Positions 17,806 to 27,249 are shown, counted from the first letter of the stretch. The stretch is DNA of 64,000 nucleotides from Mangrovihabitans endophyticus (GCF_014646155.1 NZ_BMMX01000007.1:124001-188000), one strand, 5' to 3'. A program made the numbers and translations. The notes: generated by a model not told the origin, from the sequence alone.

Positions 17806-18693
17806 TCATCCCGCCCGACCGCCCTCGGCCGGGTGCGCACCCGGCGACCATGCCGCCGCCGCGGCGGACACGAAGGAGCGGACCAGCGGGCTCGTCGTGC
17901 CGTCCGGCCAGGCCACCACCAGGCGGCTGGGTGGCATGTCGGTCAGCGGCACCACGGTCAGCCCCGGCGGCATCGCGTGATAGGCAGGCGCCAGGCCCAC
18001 CGTGTCGGTCCACAGGACGGCCTGCATGCATTCGTGGACGGTGCGCACCACGGGGCCGGGGCGGTGCTCGGCGCCGCCGGACCAATACGACCGCCACACC
18101 GGGTCGACGCTTTCGGGCAGCCGGAACCACGAACGGTCCGCCAGGTCCGCCAGGCACAGCACGCCACGGGCCGCCAGCGGGTCGTCGCTGCGCAGCACCG
18201 CACCCATCGGGTCGCTGCGCAGCACGCGCATGCCGATGCCGGCGGCGTCGAACGGGGCACGGGTGAGGGCCACGTCGACCAGCCCGCTGCGCAGGCCGGT
18301 GGTCGGGTCGGTGAAATCCGCCTCCCGGACGGTCACCCGCACCGCGGGATGCCGCTCACGGAACGACGCGGCCAGCCGGGTGCCCACCGCACCGGCGCTG
18401 TCCGCGAGCGTGCCGATGGTCAGCGCCGTGGCACCGCTCGCCGCCGTGACACGGGCACGGGCGTGGCCGGCCTGCTCCAGCAGGGCACGCGCCTCGTCGT
18501 AGAGCGCCGCGCCGGCGGCGGTCAGCTCGACGCCCGCGGCCGAGCGATGCAGCACCGCGACGCCCAGATCCGCCTCCAACTGCTGGATGGCACGGCTGAG
18601 CGGCGGCTGAGTCATGTGCAGCCGTGCAGCGGCCCGCCCGAAGTGTCGCTCATCGGCCACGGCCACGAAATAGCGCAGCAGGCGAAGCTCCAT
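17806..18693 (-). CDS. LysR-family transcriptional regulator
   Basis: A 295-residue regulator. The N-terminal helix-turn-helix (FVAVADERHFGRAAARLHMTQPPLSRAIQQLE) is a textbook LysR DNA-binding domain and the rest is the periplasmic-binding-protein-like effector domain. The ATG at 18693 begins MELRLLRYF, the usual LysR opening; longer upstream frames are non-conserved. It diverges from the metallo-beta-lactamase-fold gene with 82 bases between starts and a T-N11-A dyad in the gap, so control of that neighbour and of itself is likely. Confidence 0.92.
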   Translation of the reverse strand: MELRLLRYFVAVADERHFGRAAARLHMTQPPLSRAIQQLEADLGVAVLHRSAAGVELTAAGAALYDEARALLEQAGHARARVTAASGATALTIGTLADSAGAVGTRLAASFRERHPAVRVTVREADFTDPTTGLRSGLVDVALTRAPFDAAGIGMRVLRSDPMGAVLRSDDPLAARGVLCLADLADRSWFRLPESVDPVWRSYWSGGAEHRPGPVVRTVHECMQAVLWTDTVGLAPAYHAMPPGLTVVPLTDMPPSRLVVAWPDGTTSPLVRSFVSAAAAAWSPGAHPAEGGRAG

Positions 18694-18704
18694 CGCCAGG
18701 CACG

Positions 18705-18719
18705 ATACCCGTACGGTAT
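18705..18719. promoter_or_regulatory. LysR-type T-N11-A operator
   Basis: ATACCCGTACGGTAT is an interrupted dyad (ATACC-N5-GGTAT) that fits the T-N11-A rule. It is centred in the short gap between the divergent LysR and metallo-beta-lactamase-fold genes. Confidence 0.65.
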
Positions 18720-18775
18720 GGGCAGTGCAGAAGCGGTGTTGGACGCCGTACGCACGGTGCGGTGAAAGTCGGCGC

Positions 18776-19663
18776 ATGCCTACCGCGATTCCCGACCCGA
18801 TCGTCGACCTCGGTGACGCCCGTGACATCGCCCGCGATCTGCTGGTCGTGCCCAACCGCAACGTCGACCTGGTGCCCAACATCGGCCTCATCGGCGGCAC
18901 GGATGCCGTGCTGGTCGTGGAGACCGGCCTGGGGCCGGACAACGCGGAGCGGGTGCTCGCGTTCGCCACCGAGTACGCACGCGGCCGGCGGCTTTACCTG
19001 ACCACCACCCACTTCCATCCCGAGCACGCGTTCGGCGCGCAGTCGTTCGCCGGCCGGGCGACGTACGTCGTCAACCGGGCGCAGGCGGCCGACCTGGCCG
19101 GCAAGGGGCGCGGCTACCTGGAGATGTTCCGCGGGCTGGGCGAGACGGTGGCCCGCCGGCTGGACGGCGTCGAACTGGTCGCGCCGGACGTGGTCTACGA
19201 CGACACGTACGACCTCGACCTGGGCGGCCGGGTGGTGCGGTTGCGGCCGACCGGGCGCGGGCACAGCCTCGGCGACCAGGTGGTGACCGTGCCCGACGCC
19301 GGGGTGTTGTTCACCGGCGACCTGGTGGAGACCGGACAATTCGCGATCTTCCCCTGGTTTCCGCCGCACGACACCGACGTGTCCGGCCTGCGCTGGATCG
19401 AGGTGATGCGGCGGTTGTCGGCCGGACACCCCGACGTGGTGGTGCCCGGCCACGGGGACCTCGACGGCCCGCGGCTGCTCGACGAGGTCCGCGAATATCT
19501 GGAACTGCTGCGCGACGAGACCTGGCGGCGACGTGACTCGGCGATGAGCGAGGACACCATCGTGGCGGAAGTGCGGGCCCTGGCGATCGAGCGCCATCCG
19601 GAGTGGACCGGGCGCGACTGGATCGAGAGGGGTGTGCGCTGCCTGTGTGCGGAGCACGCGTGA
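18776..19663 (+). CDS. Metallo-beta-lactamase-fold hydrolase
   Basis: A 295-residue MBL-fold protein. The zinc motif reads THFHPEH, so the usual Asp of HxHxDH is Glu here; later ligands appear in GRGHSLGDQ, FTGDLVE and PGHGD. Starting at the ATG 18776 gives a conserved N-terminus, and no signal peptide is present. The family includes glyoxalase II-like, sulphur dioxygenase-like and lactonase enzymes. The Glu substitution may alter metal use. Divergent LysR control suggests induction by a small metabolite (inference). Confidence 0.87.
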   Translation: MPTAIPDPIVDLGDARDIARDLLVVPNRNVDLVPNIGLIGGTDAVLVVETGLGPDNAERVLAFATEYARGRRLYLTTTHFHPEHAFGAQSFAGRATYVVNRAQAADLAGKGRGYLEMFRGLGETVARRLDGVELVAPDVVYDDTYDLDLGGRVVRLRPTGRGHSLGDQVVTVPDAGVLFTGDLVETGQFAIFPWFPPHDTDVSGLRWIEVMRRLSAGHPDVVVPGHGDLDGPRLLDEVREYLELLRDETWRRRDSAMSEDTIVAEVRALAIERHPEWTGRDWIERGVRCLCAEHA

Positions 19664-19676
19664 ACCCGAGCCGTCG

Positions 19677-20546
19677 TCACGCGAGCAGTTCGGTGCGCAG
19701 CTCGTGACTCTCGTCCGGCAGCCGCGCCTCGTAGAAGATCCGGCAACCGCCGCCCGGCAGCGGCAACACATCGAGATAACGCACGTCCACGACCGGCGAA
19801 TCCGCCACCGGCCGCAGCGCCGGGCCGGCCCCGGCGGAAGCGGCCAGGCCGGTGCGCTCGAACCAGTTCTCCGCCGCCGTGGCCCGACCGTCGTAACTGA
19901 CGCGCCCGCCGTTCAGCACGCTCGTCACCCGCACCCCGCGCGCATCCCAGGCACCGGGGCGCCCGGCGAGGACCGTGCCGTGCCAGTCCCACGCCAACCC
20001 GTCGGCGCTCGTCGCGTACCCGGCCCGCATACGGTCCTCGGCGCCTGGCACGTCCAGCAGATGACAGCCGAGCCACGCATGCCAGCGCCGACCGTCGAAC
20101 CGGACCACCGGATCCTTGACTCCGGTACCCGCGTCGCCCGGAAACACCCGGCGCACGTTCGCCGTCGCCAGCCCCTCCACGTCGGGCGCTTCCAGAACCC
20201 CAACCCACCAGTGCTTGGTCCCCGGCGTGGCACAACTGACGTACATCCGCCATCGTCCCGCCTCGACCCGCACCAGAGCCGGGCGCTCCACCATGGCCGC
20301 GCCGAGCCGCTCGGGCTCCACCACACCCACCACGGTGAAATGCTCGCCGTCGGCCGAGCGGGCCAGCACGTTGCGATCCGTCGCCTCGTCGCGTACCCGG
20401 TAGGCCAGCACGACGGAGCCGTCGTCGTCGAGCGCCGCGCTGGAGGCGCCCGACCAGCGCTGCGGCCCGGGACCGGGCGCCGCAACCGCGACCGTTGCGG
20501 GCCCCGAGCCGGGAAGCGGAAAACCGGTGAGTGCCATGACCGCCAT
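19677..20546 (-). CDS. GH43/GH32-like five-bladed propeller protein
   Basis: A 289-residue protein without a signal peptide. The recurring pattern of W/Y-rich strands, with segments such as [27 protein letters not shown] and [12 protein letters not shown], is that of five-bladed beta-propeller glycosidases (clan GH43/GH32/GH68-like). A KDPVV Asp fits the second conserved acid of that fold, but I cannot confirm all three catalytic acids, so it may be a non-catalytic relative. Its 3' end converges on the metallo-beta-lactamase-fold gene, and its 5' end lies close to the divergent GlxA-type regulator. Confidence 0.65.
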   Translation of the reverse strand: MAVMALTGFPLPGSGPATVAVAAPGPGPQRWSGASSAALDDDGSVVLAYRVRDEATDRNVLARSADGEHFTVVGVVEPERLGAAMVERPALVRVEAGRWRMYVSCATPGTKHWWVGVLEAPDVEGLATANVRRVFPGDAGTGVKDPVVRFDGRRWHAWLGCHLLDVPGAEDRMRAGYATSADGLAWDWHGTVLAGRPGAWDARGVRVTSVLNGGRVSYDGRATAAENWFERTGLAASAGAGPALRPVADSPVVDVRYLDVLPLPGGGCRIFYEARLPDESHELRTELLA

Positions 20547-20619
20547 CCTCGACCGCCCGGTGCGCGACCGTCAGCGGCAGGACTGCCCCAGGCCGGGAAC
20601 TTGCTGCCAAAATGGGTCC

Positions 20620-21579
20620 GTGATCCGTACGGTGGTCGCGTTGCTCGGCACCGAGGCGGCGGCCTTCGAACTGGGCATCGTGGCACAGGTGTTCGGGCTG
20701 GACCGGTCCGACGAGGGCCTGCCCACCTATGACTTCGCCGTGTGCGCCCCGGACGTCGGGGACGTCCCCACCACGTCCGGCTTCGCCGTCCACGTCCGGC
20801 ACGGCTTGCCCGCGCTCACCGCCGCCGACCTGGTGGTCGTGCCGGCCTGGCCGCGGCTCGACGCTCCGGCGCCGCCCGGCGTGATCGAGGCGCTCCGCGA
20901 CGCCGCCGCTCGGGGAGCCCGGATGATGTCGGTGTGCACGGGGGCATTCGTCCTGGCGGAGGCCGGCCTGCTGGACGGGCGCCGGGCCACGACCCATTGG
21001 CAGTTCGCCGATCGGCTGGCCGCACACCATCCGGCCGTACGAGTCGAGCGGGACATGCTGTACATCGTGGACGGTCCGGTGCTCACCAGCGCCGGGGCGT
21101 CCGCCGGGATCGACGCCTGCCTGCACGTGATCCGGGACGAGCACGGTTCGACCGTGGCGAACGCGCTGGCCCGGCGCATGGTGATGCCGGCGCATCGTTC
21201 CGGCGGGCAGGCACAATACGTGGAGACGCCGCTCCCGGCGGGGCGCGGAGGGCGGGGAGACGACCTCACGGACCTCATCGACTGGGCGCAGACCCGGCTC
21301 GATGCGCCGTTGGGCGTACCGGAGATGGCGGCCCGAGCGCTGATGTCACCGCGCACCTTCGCCCGCCGGTTCCGGTCGGCGACCGGCACCACACCGGGCC
21401 GCTGGCTGCTGGACCAGAGGCTGCGCCGCGCCGAGGAACTCCTGGAGAGCACCGACCTGCCGGTGGAAGCGGTGGCCACGCGGTCGGGCTTCGGCAGCGC
21501 CGACACCCTCCGCCACCACTTCTCGGCGCGCCGCGGCGTCGGCCCGGCCGCGTACCGCCGAGCGTTCCGCGTTCGCTAA
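20620..21579 (+). CDS. GlxA-type AraC regulator with DJ-1/PfpI-like domain
   Basis: A 319-residue regulator. The N-terminal half is a class I glutamine amidotransferase/DJ-1-like domain with the elbow Cys in MMSVCTGAFVLAEAGLLDGRRATTHW. The C-terminal about 100 residues hold two AraC-type helix-turn-helix motifs (MAARALMSPRTFARRFRSATG and VATRSGFGSADTLRHHFSARRG). The GTG at 20620 starts the conserved IRTVV strand; an upstream in-frame ATG would overlap the divergent propeller gene and adds non-conserved residues. It probably regulates that divergent gene (inference). Confidence 0.9.
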   Translation: MIRTVVALLGTEAAAFELGIVAQVFGLDRSDEGLPTYDFAVCAPDVGDVPTTSGFAVHVRHGLPALTAADLVVVPAWPRLDAPAPPGVIEALRDAAARGARMMSVCTGAFVLAEAGLLDGRRATTHWQFADRLAAHHPAVRVERDMLYIVDGPVLTSAGASAGIDACLHVIRDEHGSTVANALARRMVMPAHRSGGQAQYVETPLPAGRGGRGDDLTDLIDWAQTRLDAPLGVPEMAARALMSPRTFARRFRSATGTTPGRWLLDQRLRRAEELLESTDLPVEAVATRSGFGSADTLRHHFSARRGVGPAAYRRAFRVR

Positions 21580-21818
21580 CTGGCGAAGACGACGCCGGGC
21601 GGGAATTCGCCCTGTTCCTGCCAGGCACGCTTGATCTTCGAAACGACCGCACCCGCCGCCGAATCGAACCGGCCATCCTCCGCGCTCGCCTGCCACGTGG
21701 CCTTGTCGATCGTCAGAACCCGGTCGAACTGCCGGTCGAGGCCGAACTCGTATCGCACCGCGTCGGGCGTCTCGGAAACCTTGCGCCCGGTCACCATCAT
21801 GCCCACAGCTACCTCCAC
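21576..21818 (-). CDS. 80-residue candidate immunity protein of the T7SS cassette
   Basis: A small soluble protein with no recognised family and no signal peptide. It is predicted to be mostly beta strands followed by one helix (SAAGAVVSKIKRAWQEQG). Its start overlaps the last 10 bases of the 420-residue effector gene, so translation is coupled. Third position behind an EspC-like partner and a large effector is the usual place for an immunity protein; that role is inference. Its stop overlaps the end of the convergent GlxA gene by four bases. Confidence 0.65.
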   Translation of the reverse strand: MEVAVGMMVTGRKVSETPDAVRYEFGLDRQFDRVLTIDKATWQASAEDGRFDSAAGAVVSKIKRAWQEQGEFPPGVVFAS

Positions 21819-23071
21819 GGTGCCGAATAGTCCTCGTAGGTCGGCTCGGGTATCTGATTCTGCCAGTTGGACACCTCGTTAGCGGCACGGTGGGCCTCCT
21901 CGTAAGTGGCACCGGGGTGTGCGTCGTAGTAGCGGGCTTCGGCCAGCTCGTGTTCCAGCAACGCGATGTCTTCCGGCCGAGCGCGCCCGGACCGCAGTCG
22001 CAGCCAGGCGTCCGCCATGTCCGGGCTGGCGTCGTAGCGTTGGTGGACGATGCCGCCGGCATAGTCGGACACCGGATGTTCTTCGAAGAAGATGTGCTGT
22101 CTGATCCGGTCGATCTCCGCCGCCGTGAAGCCCGTCGACCCGTCGAGCCTCGCGACGTCGCCAAGGTTGCCGGCGATGACGTCGGCGTCCGGATTCATAC
22201 GGATGTCGTCGTAGGCGTCGTTGGCCCAGCGCTCCTGCCGCTCGTAGTCGACGATGTCTCTCGGCCGGTCGGCATGTCCGCCATGCACGCGCGCCGGCCC
22301 CGCTTCCCCCCTCGCGGTTCGCCGGAAGAGCCCTCTGAGCGCGTCGATCCGGCCCGCAAGGTTGTCCGCCATTCCCCGCAGTCGCACCAGGCTGGAGATC
22401 AGGTCCCGGAGCCACCTGCTGATCCGTGCCGACCACGCCGCACACAGCGTGCTCACCTGCTCCACCACCACCGGTGTGGCCAACCCGAGCGAGAACAACG
22501 CCTCACCCGCGTACGTGATCAGCCGAGACACCAGCACGGCGATGGCGTCACGTACCAGCATCCGAACGCCCGCCACCAGCATCCCGGCCGTCTCGGTGAT
22601 CGCGGCCATCGCACCGGCGGCCTCGGCCATGCCCGCGACGGCACCGTTCTGCCGGCCGGCCCATTTCCGGTACGCATCGGCGGCGATACCGGTCCACTCC
22701 GAGGTATCCGAACGCACTGCACGATCCCAGTCGTCCGCTTGATCTCTCAGCGAGCTCGCGACGTTACGCCAGGTCTGGGCGTGGGCGGCGATCTGGGCCG
22801 GGTCACCGGCGAGCCAATCCAGGGCTTGGGAAAGCGGTCGAACATGCTCAATGATCCAAGCGACAGCGTATTGCAGCAGCGAGCCGACCGGATCGGAGAC
22901 GAAAGCCAGCGCGTCCAGACTTCCGGCGACGCCACCCAGCGACGCCTCGATCCAATTCCCGTTCCGGACGCCGTGGACGATGACCTGGATGTCTTCCGCG
23001 AGCCACACGCCCGCCCACGGATCGACGGCGACCTCGGCACGAGGTGCTACCAGCGGACTCGGCGAGGTCAC
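21809..23071 (-). CDS. WXG/PPE-like type VII secretion effector, candidate toxin
   Basis: A 420-residue protein. The first about 190 residues are helical and carry a WXG100-like hairpin with SEWTGIAADAYRKWAGRQ, followed by hydrophobic helices (about 155-225). The C-terminal about 130 residues are different: polar, acidic and rich in His/Glu, with IFFEEHP, an HQRYD segment and the pair LEHELAEARYYDAHPGAT...AHRAANE. The modular design resembles T7SS-delivered polymorphic toxins. I cannot place the C-terminal domain in a named family; the clustered His/Glu residues could be catalytic. GTG start, overlapping the upstream gene by 4 bases. Confidence 0.75.
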   Translation of the reverse strand: MTSPSPLVAPRAEVAVDPWAGVWLAEDIQVIVHGVRNGNWIEASLGGVAGSLDALAFVSDPVGSLLQYAVAWIIEHVRPLSQALDWLAGDPAQIAAHAQTWRNVASSLRDQADDWDRAVRSDTSEWTGIAADAYRKWAGRQNGAVAGMAEAAGAMAAITETAGMLVAGVRMLVRDAIAVLVSRLITYAGEALFSLGLATPVVVEQVSTLCAAWSARISRWLRDLISSLVRLRGMADNLAGRIDALRGLFRRTARGEAGPARVHGGHADRPRDIVDYERQERWANDAYDDIRMNPDADVIAGNLGDVARLDGSTGFTAAEIDRIRQHIFFEEHPVSDYAGGIVHQRYDASPDMADAWLRLRSGRARPEDIALLEHELAEARYYDAHPGATYEEAHRAANEVSNWQNQIPEPTYEDYSAPWR

Positions 23072-23382
23072 CGAAGGTTCCGGAACTGATCGGAGATCGC
23101 TCGGTCCGCTGACGCGTAACCGTCCGCTACTGACCGCAGTGCATCCGCCGTGTCGTGTGCGGTGTCCGCGGCCGCTGCGATTCCGTCGATCATCCTGGTC
23201 TGCAGACCGTTGAGCAGGTCCGGGATGATGTGGCAGATTTGCCCGTACGCCCCAGCGTCCATTCGCAGCACCACGCTGGCCTGCCGCGCCGCTCCCAGAC
23301 CGTCACCGACGGCGTCCACCGCGCGTGCATGCACCATCAAGTCGTCCGGGCCGACCTGGAATTGCTTTGCCGTCCCGGTCAC
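23068..23382 (-). CDS. EspC-like ESX/T7SS small partner protein
   Basis: A 104-residue helical protein that fits the EspC-like T7SS family: an N-terminal FQVGPDDLMVHARAVDAVGDGL helix and a C-terminal SVADGYASADRAISDQF helix, with the YxxxD/E-type secretion signal in YASAD. Such proteins dimerise with a larger helical effector for export by an ESX-type machine. Its last codon overlaps the GTG of the effector gene (4 bases), so the two are co-translated. No ESX core genes are in the window. Confidence 0.8.
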   Translation of the reverse strand: MTGTAKQFQVGPDDLMVHARAVDAVGDGLGAARQASVVLRMDAGAYGQICHIIPDLLNGLQTRMIDGIAAAADTAHDTADALRSVADGYASADRAISDQFRNLR

Positions 23383-23565
23383 CGATGCTCACCACTGTCG
23401 TCTCGCAGCCCGGGAAAGTGATTCAAGGCGTACCAACGGATCAACACCGGCTCCTCCGCAACACGTTCGAGGCTCATGGCAGCGAGTCGTCGCTACGTGA
23501 CAGCGAACAAGCGCCTGTGCGGTCCGGTTCGACGGCCGACCGAGCGGATTTCTGACAGCCGCCGC

Positions 23566-24393
23566 TTATGGATGTGGCGTGTGCTCGTGGATGCCCATGG
23601 TCCTGCACAGCATGGCGTCCATCGTCCGGACCGGCAGGAACCTGGCCATCGCGACCACCGCGCGAGCGTCGTTTCCCACCAGGTAGCGCGCCCGCGGGCG
23701 ACCGGTTGTGAGCGCGCGCTCGACGACCGCCGCGACCTGTTCCGGATCGCCCGCACGGGCTTCCACGTTCCGGTTGAACCGGGTGAGGGCGTCCATGGCG
23801 TGGCCGTACCGGCTCTCGGCGAGCTCGCCCATGTGCGCACGGTCGGCTCGTGCCGCCTCCTCGGTGCCGTCCCGGTTGCGGGATTTGAAGCTGCCCGGCT
23901 CGATGACCACGACCGGCAGATTCCACGGCCGCAGCTCCCGGCGGAGCGCGTCGGCGATGGCTTCCACGGCGTACTTCGAGGCGCTGTACGCCCCGAGCAG
24001 GGGCGTGGTGACCCGGCCACCGGCCGAGCTGATCATCACGATCCGCCCGCGGCCGGCTCTGACCGCGGGCAGGAATGCCTGCGTCACCGCCACCAGCCCG
24101 ACGACGTTGATCTCCAACTGTTCCCGCAGGCGGTCCAGCGGAAGGTGTTCCATCGGACCGGCGAAGGTGACTCCGGCGTTGTTGACGAGTCCCTGGAGCT
24201 GCCCGACCTCCTCCCGCGCCGCGGCCAGTTGCGCGGCGTCGGTGACGTCCAGGGCCAGGGGGCGGATGCGGGGGTGCGACGGCGCGTCGGCAACGCGCCG
24301 CACTCCGGCGATCACGTCATGCCCGCGTTCCGCGAGCCGGACGGCGGTCGCCCTGCCAATGCCGCTGGTGGCGCCGGTAACCAGATATGTCAA
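23566..24393 (-). CDS. Short-chain dehydrogenase/reductase
   Basis: A 275-residue classical SDR. The NAD(P)-binding motif is TGATSGIG at about 6-13, NNAG follows, and the catalytic triad is Ser in ISSAGG plus Tyr and Lys in YSASK. An Arg after the Rossmann strand (GVRR) hints at NADPH preference. The frame opens at a TTG with a good GGGGAGG site about nine bases upstream. It is a single gene; the substrate cannot be predicted. Confidence 0.9.
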   Translation of the reverse strand: MTYLVTGATSGIGRATAVRLAERGHDVIAGVRRVADAPSHPRIRPLALDVTDAAQLAAAREEVGQLQGLVNNAGVTFAGPMEHLPLDRLREQLEINVVGLVAVTQAFLPAVRAGRGRIVMISSAGGRVTTPLLGAYSASKYAVEAIADALRRELRPWNLPVVVIEPGSFKSRNRDGTEEAARADRAHMGELAESRYGHAMDALTRFNRNVEARAGDPEQVAAVVERALTTGRPRARYLVGNDARAVVAMARFLPVRTMDAMLCRTMGIHEHTPHP

Positions 24394-24598
24394 CGCACTG
24401 CCTCCCCGTCTCTCCTGTTTCGACTGTCGTCTCCGAACTATCTAAGCTTCGGCAGAATGTCGGAATGAATCGCCGTCGCCACTGTGGCAGCATTCATCAA
24501 GGCCATTCCGTCGCGGATTGAACTCTTCCCGCGTGACGAGGCGCACAGTTCCCCGTCGGCCTACGCTTGCGTCAGCGAGTCGAACGGGGGAGGCACCG

Positions 24599-25180
24599 AT
24601 GCAGCGGACATTCTGGATCGACGAGAATTTCGACCGCGAGCATGCCGAGGCCGGACAGAGCCGGTACGGCGATCAGGTACGCCGGCATCTTGACGAGTTC
24701 GCCGAAGCGTGGGGCGACATCGCGCCGACGGCGTTCGCCGTGGCCGCGTGGCGGATCGCCACCACGCTGCAACCCGGATTCGTCCGATGGCACCGTCGCG
24801 TGGTTTCCGCCGTCTGCACGCGCAACGCCTGGGACGGCGGTCTGACCTGCGACGTGGCGGTGGTCTCGCCGTTGCCCGCCCAGCTCACGTGGAGCCGGCA
24901 GTGGGAGCGGGACCGCGGCTGGAGGGAGTGGCCGCAGACGTTCGGGCAGTACGTCGACCCCACCGACCGGGATCTCACCCGCAACCCGCACCTGCGCGCC
25001 TCGCTGCGGATTCAGGCGCCGGTGCGGCTGGACGACCTGCCGCCCGCGCCGGACGGTCCCGACACCGACGACGTCGAGGCGACCGCTCGCAGGGCCGTCG
25101 TCGTGCTGGTCCGCGAGCTCAATGACATCACGGACCCGGTCGTGGACCAGCTCGGAACGGACATCCCCGCCAGCTCCTGA
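24599..25180 (+). CDS. Conserved hypothetical protein
   Basis: A 193-residue cytoplasmic protein that I do not recognise. It is rich in Trp and Arg (WHRR, WSRQWERDRGWREWPQTFGQYVDP) and ends in a helical segment. The ATG at 24599 is chosen because GGGGGAGG lies at the right distance; upstream in-frame codons look non-coding. It has no membrane segment or known motif. It stands alone between the SDR and the MDMPI gene. Confidence 0.65.
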   Translation: MQRTFWIDENFDREHAEAGQSRYGDQVRRHLDEFAEAWGDIAPTAFAVAAWRIATTLQPGFVRWHRRVVSAVCTRNAWDGGLTCDVAVVSPLPAQLTWSRQWERDRGWREWPQTFGQYVDPTDRDLTRNPHLRASLRIQAPVRLDDLPPAPDGPDTDDVEATARRAVVVLVRELNDITDPVVDQLGTDIPASS

Positions 25181-25385
25181 CGCCGAATCCCTCGACGCCA
25201 CCCGACGCCCGCTCACCGTGCGGAATCGGCGCTCCCCCGGCCGTACGCGCGAAGGAAGACCCGGACGCCACCGGTGGCCAACCGGGAGATCTCGGCCTCG
25301 TCCAGAGGCAGGCGCCGTCCAGATGCTGCCGTCCCGACGCTCGACCGGGCTGCGCGGGCGGCAGGCGTCGTGACACGATCCCGGC

Positions 25386-26135
25386 ATGCGGATCGACGAA
25401 CATCTCGCGATGCTGCGACGTGACGGGCCGATGGTGGCCGATGCCGCTCAGGCCGCCGGCCTGGACGCGATGGTGCCGCCATGCCCCGGCTGGCGCGTCC
25501 GCGACGTGCTGCTGCACCTCGGCGGCGTCCACCGCTGGGCGGCGGGCCACGTGCGCGAGGGGCGGCCCAAGCCGTTCCCCACCGCCGAGGAGAAGACGTT
25601 CTTCGCCGAGGTCGACGACGAGGCGCTCATCGAGTGGTACCGGTCCGGGCATCAGACCCTGGTCGACCTGCTCGCCACCGCCGACCCGGCCCTGACCTGC
25701 TGGAGCTTCCTGCCCGCACCATCGTCGCTGGCCTTCTGGACACGGCGGCAGGCCCACGAGACCGCTGTCCACCGCGCCGACGTGGAAATCGCGACCGGCA
25801 CCACGCCGACCTGGTCGCCAGAGTTCGCCGTCGACGGCGTCGAGGAACTGCTACGCGCCTTCTTCGCACGCCGTCCCGAACGGATCATCGGCGATCCGCC
25901 CACGACCATCGCGCTGTCCTGCACCGACGTCGACGCGGCCTGGACGATCCGCCTGGACGGCGAGGGGCTGCATGTGGCCGACGGCGCCGAGCCGGCCACG
26001 CTCGCGGTGCGCGGCCGCGCGACGGACCTCTACCTGCTGCTGTGGAACCGGACCGGCTTGGACGGCTTCGCCTTCGAGGGCGACCCGACGGCCCTCGGCG
26101 CGTGGCGCGGCGCGGCGGCGGTCACCTGGAGTTGA
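25386..26135 (+). CDS. Maleylpyruvate isomerase-family mycothiol-dependent protein
   Basis: A 249-residue member of the MDMPI/DinB-like superfamily. The N-terminal four-helix bundle contains VPPCPGWRVRDVLLHLGGVHRW, where the His residues form the metal/thiol site of the family, and HETAVHRADVE in the fourth helix. The C-terminal about 80 residues are the usual SCP2-like domain (LAVRGRATDLYLLLW). Such proteins use mycothiol for isomerisation or transfer, which supports an actinobacterial host. It is a single gene with an ATG start. Confidence 0.9.
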   Translation: MRIDEHLAMLRRDGPMVADAAQAAGLDAMVPPCPGWRVRDVLLHLGGVHRWAAGHVREGRPKPFPTAEEKTFFAEVDDEALIEWYRSGHQTLVDLLATADPALTCWSFLPAPSSLAFWTRRQAHETAVHRADVEIATGTTPTWSPEFAVDGVEELLRAFFARRPERIIGDPPTTIALSCTDVDAAWTIRLDGEGLHVADGAEPATLAVRGRATDLYLLLWNRTGLDGFAFEGDPTALGAWRGAAAVTWS

Positions 26136-26174
26136 GGACGCGACCGGAGCGCGTTATGGCTGAGCCCGTCCGGG

Positions 26175-26645
26175 TCAGCTCGGGTCGACGCACTCGGCTG
26201 AGTCGATCACCAGCACTGCGTTGGCGGTCAGCCCCTCGACATCTTCCAGGTAAGGCGGCTCACCGTGGTGCGTCGTCACGAAAGTCACATCTCCGACGTA
26301 TACCACCTCGTCATCCATGTCTACTTCACTGATCGAAACGTATGCGGAAGCGGGCGGGTGATCCGGGTAGTCGGCGTTGAGGCGGTGCAGCGCCGCCCGC
26401 GCGAAGGTGGCTCCGCGCCGGGCCAACGCCGCGGCTCGCGCCGTGCCGCGGCTCGCCAGGTCGAGATCGGGGATGCCGCGACCGTTGACCGCGGCCTCAT
26501 ACCCGGTGACGTCCCTGAACGCTTCCGGCGACCCGAAATAGGTGGCCCGGAAGTGACGCATCAGCCAGGCACCACGCTGATCTGACACCCACCCGTCGTC
26601 GACGGCCTTCCGGAACAGCTCCGGCAGGTCGGACGGCGAGGACAT
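26175..26645 (-). CDS. Hypothetical protein
   Basis: A 156-residue soluble protein without a recognised domain. It begins with a helix (LPELFRKAVDDGWVSDQRGAWLMRHFR) and ends with a beta-rich acidic half (VSISEVDMDDEVVYVGDVTFVTT). The ATG at 26645 is preceded by AGAGG; an ATG at 26675 has no site and would add ten residues. It converges on the MDMPI gene. No function can be assigned. Confidence 0.6.
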   Translation of the reverse strand: MSSPSDLPELFRKAVDDGWVSDQRGAWLMRHFRATYFGSPEAFRDVTGYEAAVNGRGIPDLDLASRGTARAAALARRGATFARAALHRLNADYPDHPPASAYVSISEVDMDDEVVYVGDVTFVTTHHGEPPYLEDVEGLTANAVLVIDSAECVDPS

Positions 26646-26796
26646 GGTCTGCCTCTGGTCCGTTTCCAGCTCCATTGTGGTGGCGCAGCATCGTCAGAAG
26701 AACTAGCGCAGTATCTCATCGCTGGACGCTTGGATGTGTGCCACTCACGGGCGATGCCGTTGCCGCCCGCCCATCGACAATCCTAAGTTTGGCTGC

Positions 26797-27207
26797 ATGC
26801 GAGACGTCGATGCCGCCGAGGAATGGCTCGACTCCTGGGTGGCCGGTGTCGATGCGCAAGCGTCCCGCGCCGTGGAGCTGTCCCGGCGGGTGTCCCTCCT
26901 GACCGGCGAGGCACGCAGCCGCGACGGATCCATCACCGTCGCCGTGGGACCGTCCGGCCAGCTCCGGACGCTCGACATCGGCGATCGCGCGCTCCAGTCC
27001 AGCGGAGCGGAGTTGAGCGGACGGGTCATGGCGCTGATCCGGCACGCGCAGGCCCGGCTGTCGGCGCAGGTCGCCGAGCAGGTCCGACAGACCGTCGGGG
27101 TGGACACGGAGACCGGCAGAGCGGTGATCCACTCGTACGAGGCGCGGTTCCCTGCTCCGCCGGAAGGCGAGCATGGCGATCATCCGCAGGATCGCCATAC
27201 CCGGTGA
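26797..27207 (+). CDS. YbaB/EbfC-like DNA-binding family protein
   Basis: A 136-residue protein with the YbaB/EbfC layout: a helix with regularly spaced Arg/Glu, a short beta sheet (GSITVAVGPSGQLRTLDIGDRAL), then a second long helix (GAELSGRVMALIRHAQARLSAQVAEQV). Actinomycete relatives often occur as paralogues next to secretion-related genes. It probably dimerises; nucleoid-type DNA binding is the family function. The ATG at 26797 starts the conserved part. It converges on the membrane-protein gene at 27250. Confidence 0.75.
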   Translation: MRDVDAAEEWLDSWVAGVDAQASRAVELSRRVSLLTGEARSRDGSITVAVGPSGQLRTLDIGDRALQSSGAELSGRVMALIRHAQARLSAQVAEQVRQTVGVDTETGRAVIHSYEARFPAPPEGEHGDHPQDRHTR

Positions 27208-27249
27208 GCACGTCGGCTGCAGGAGGGCGCGGGACACAGGCGCGGGAGG

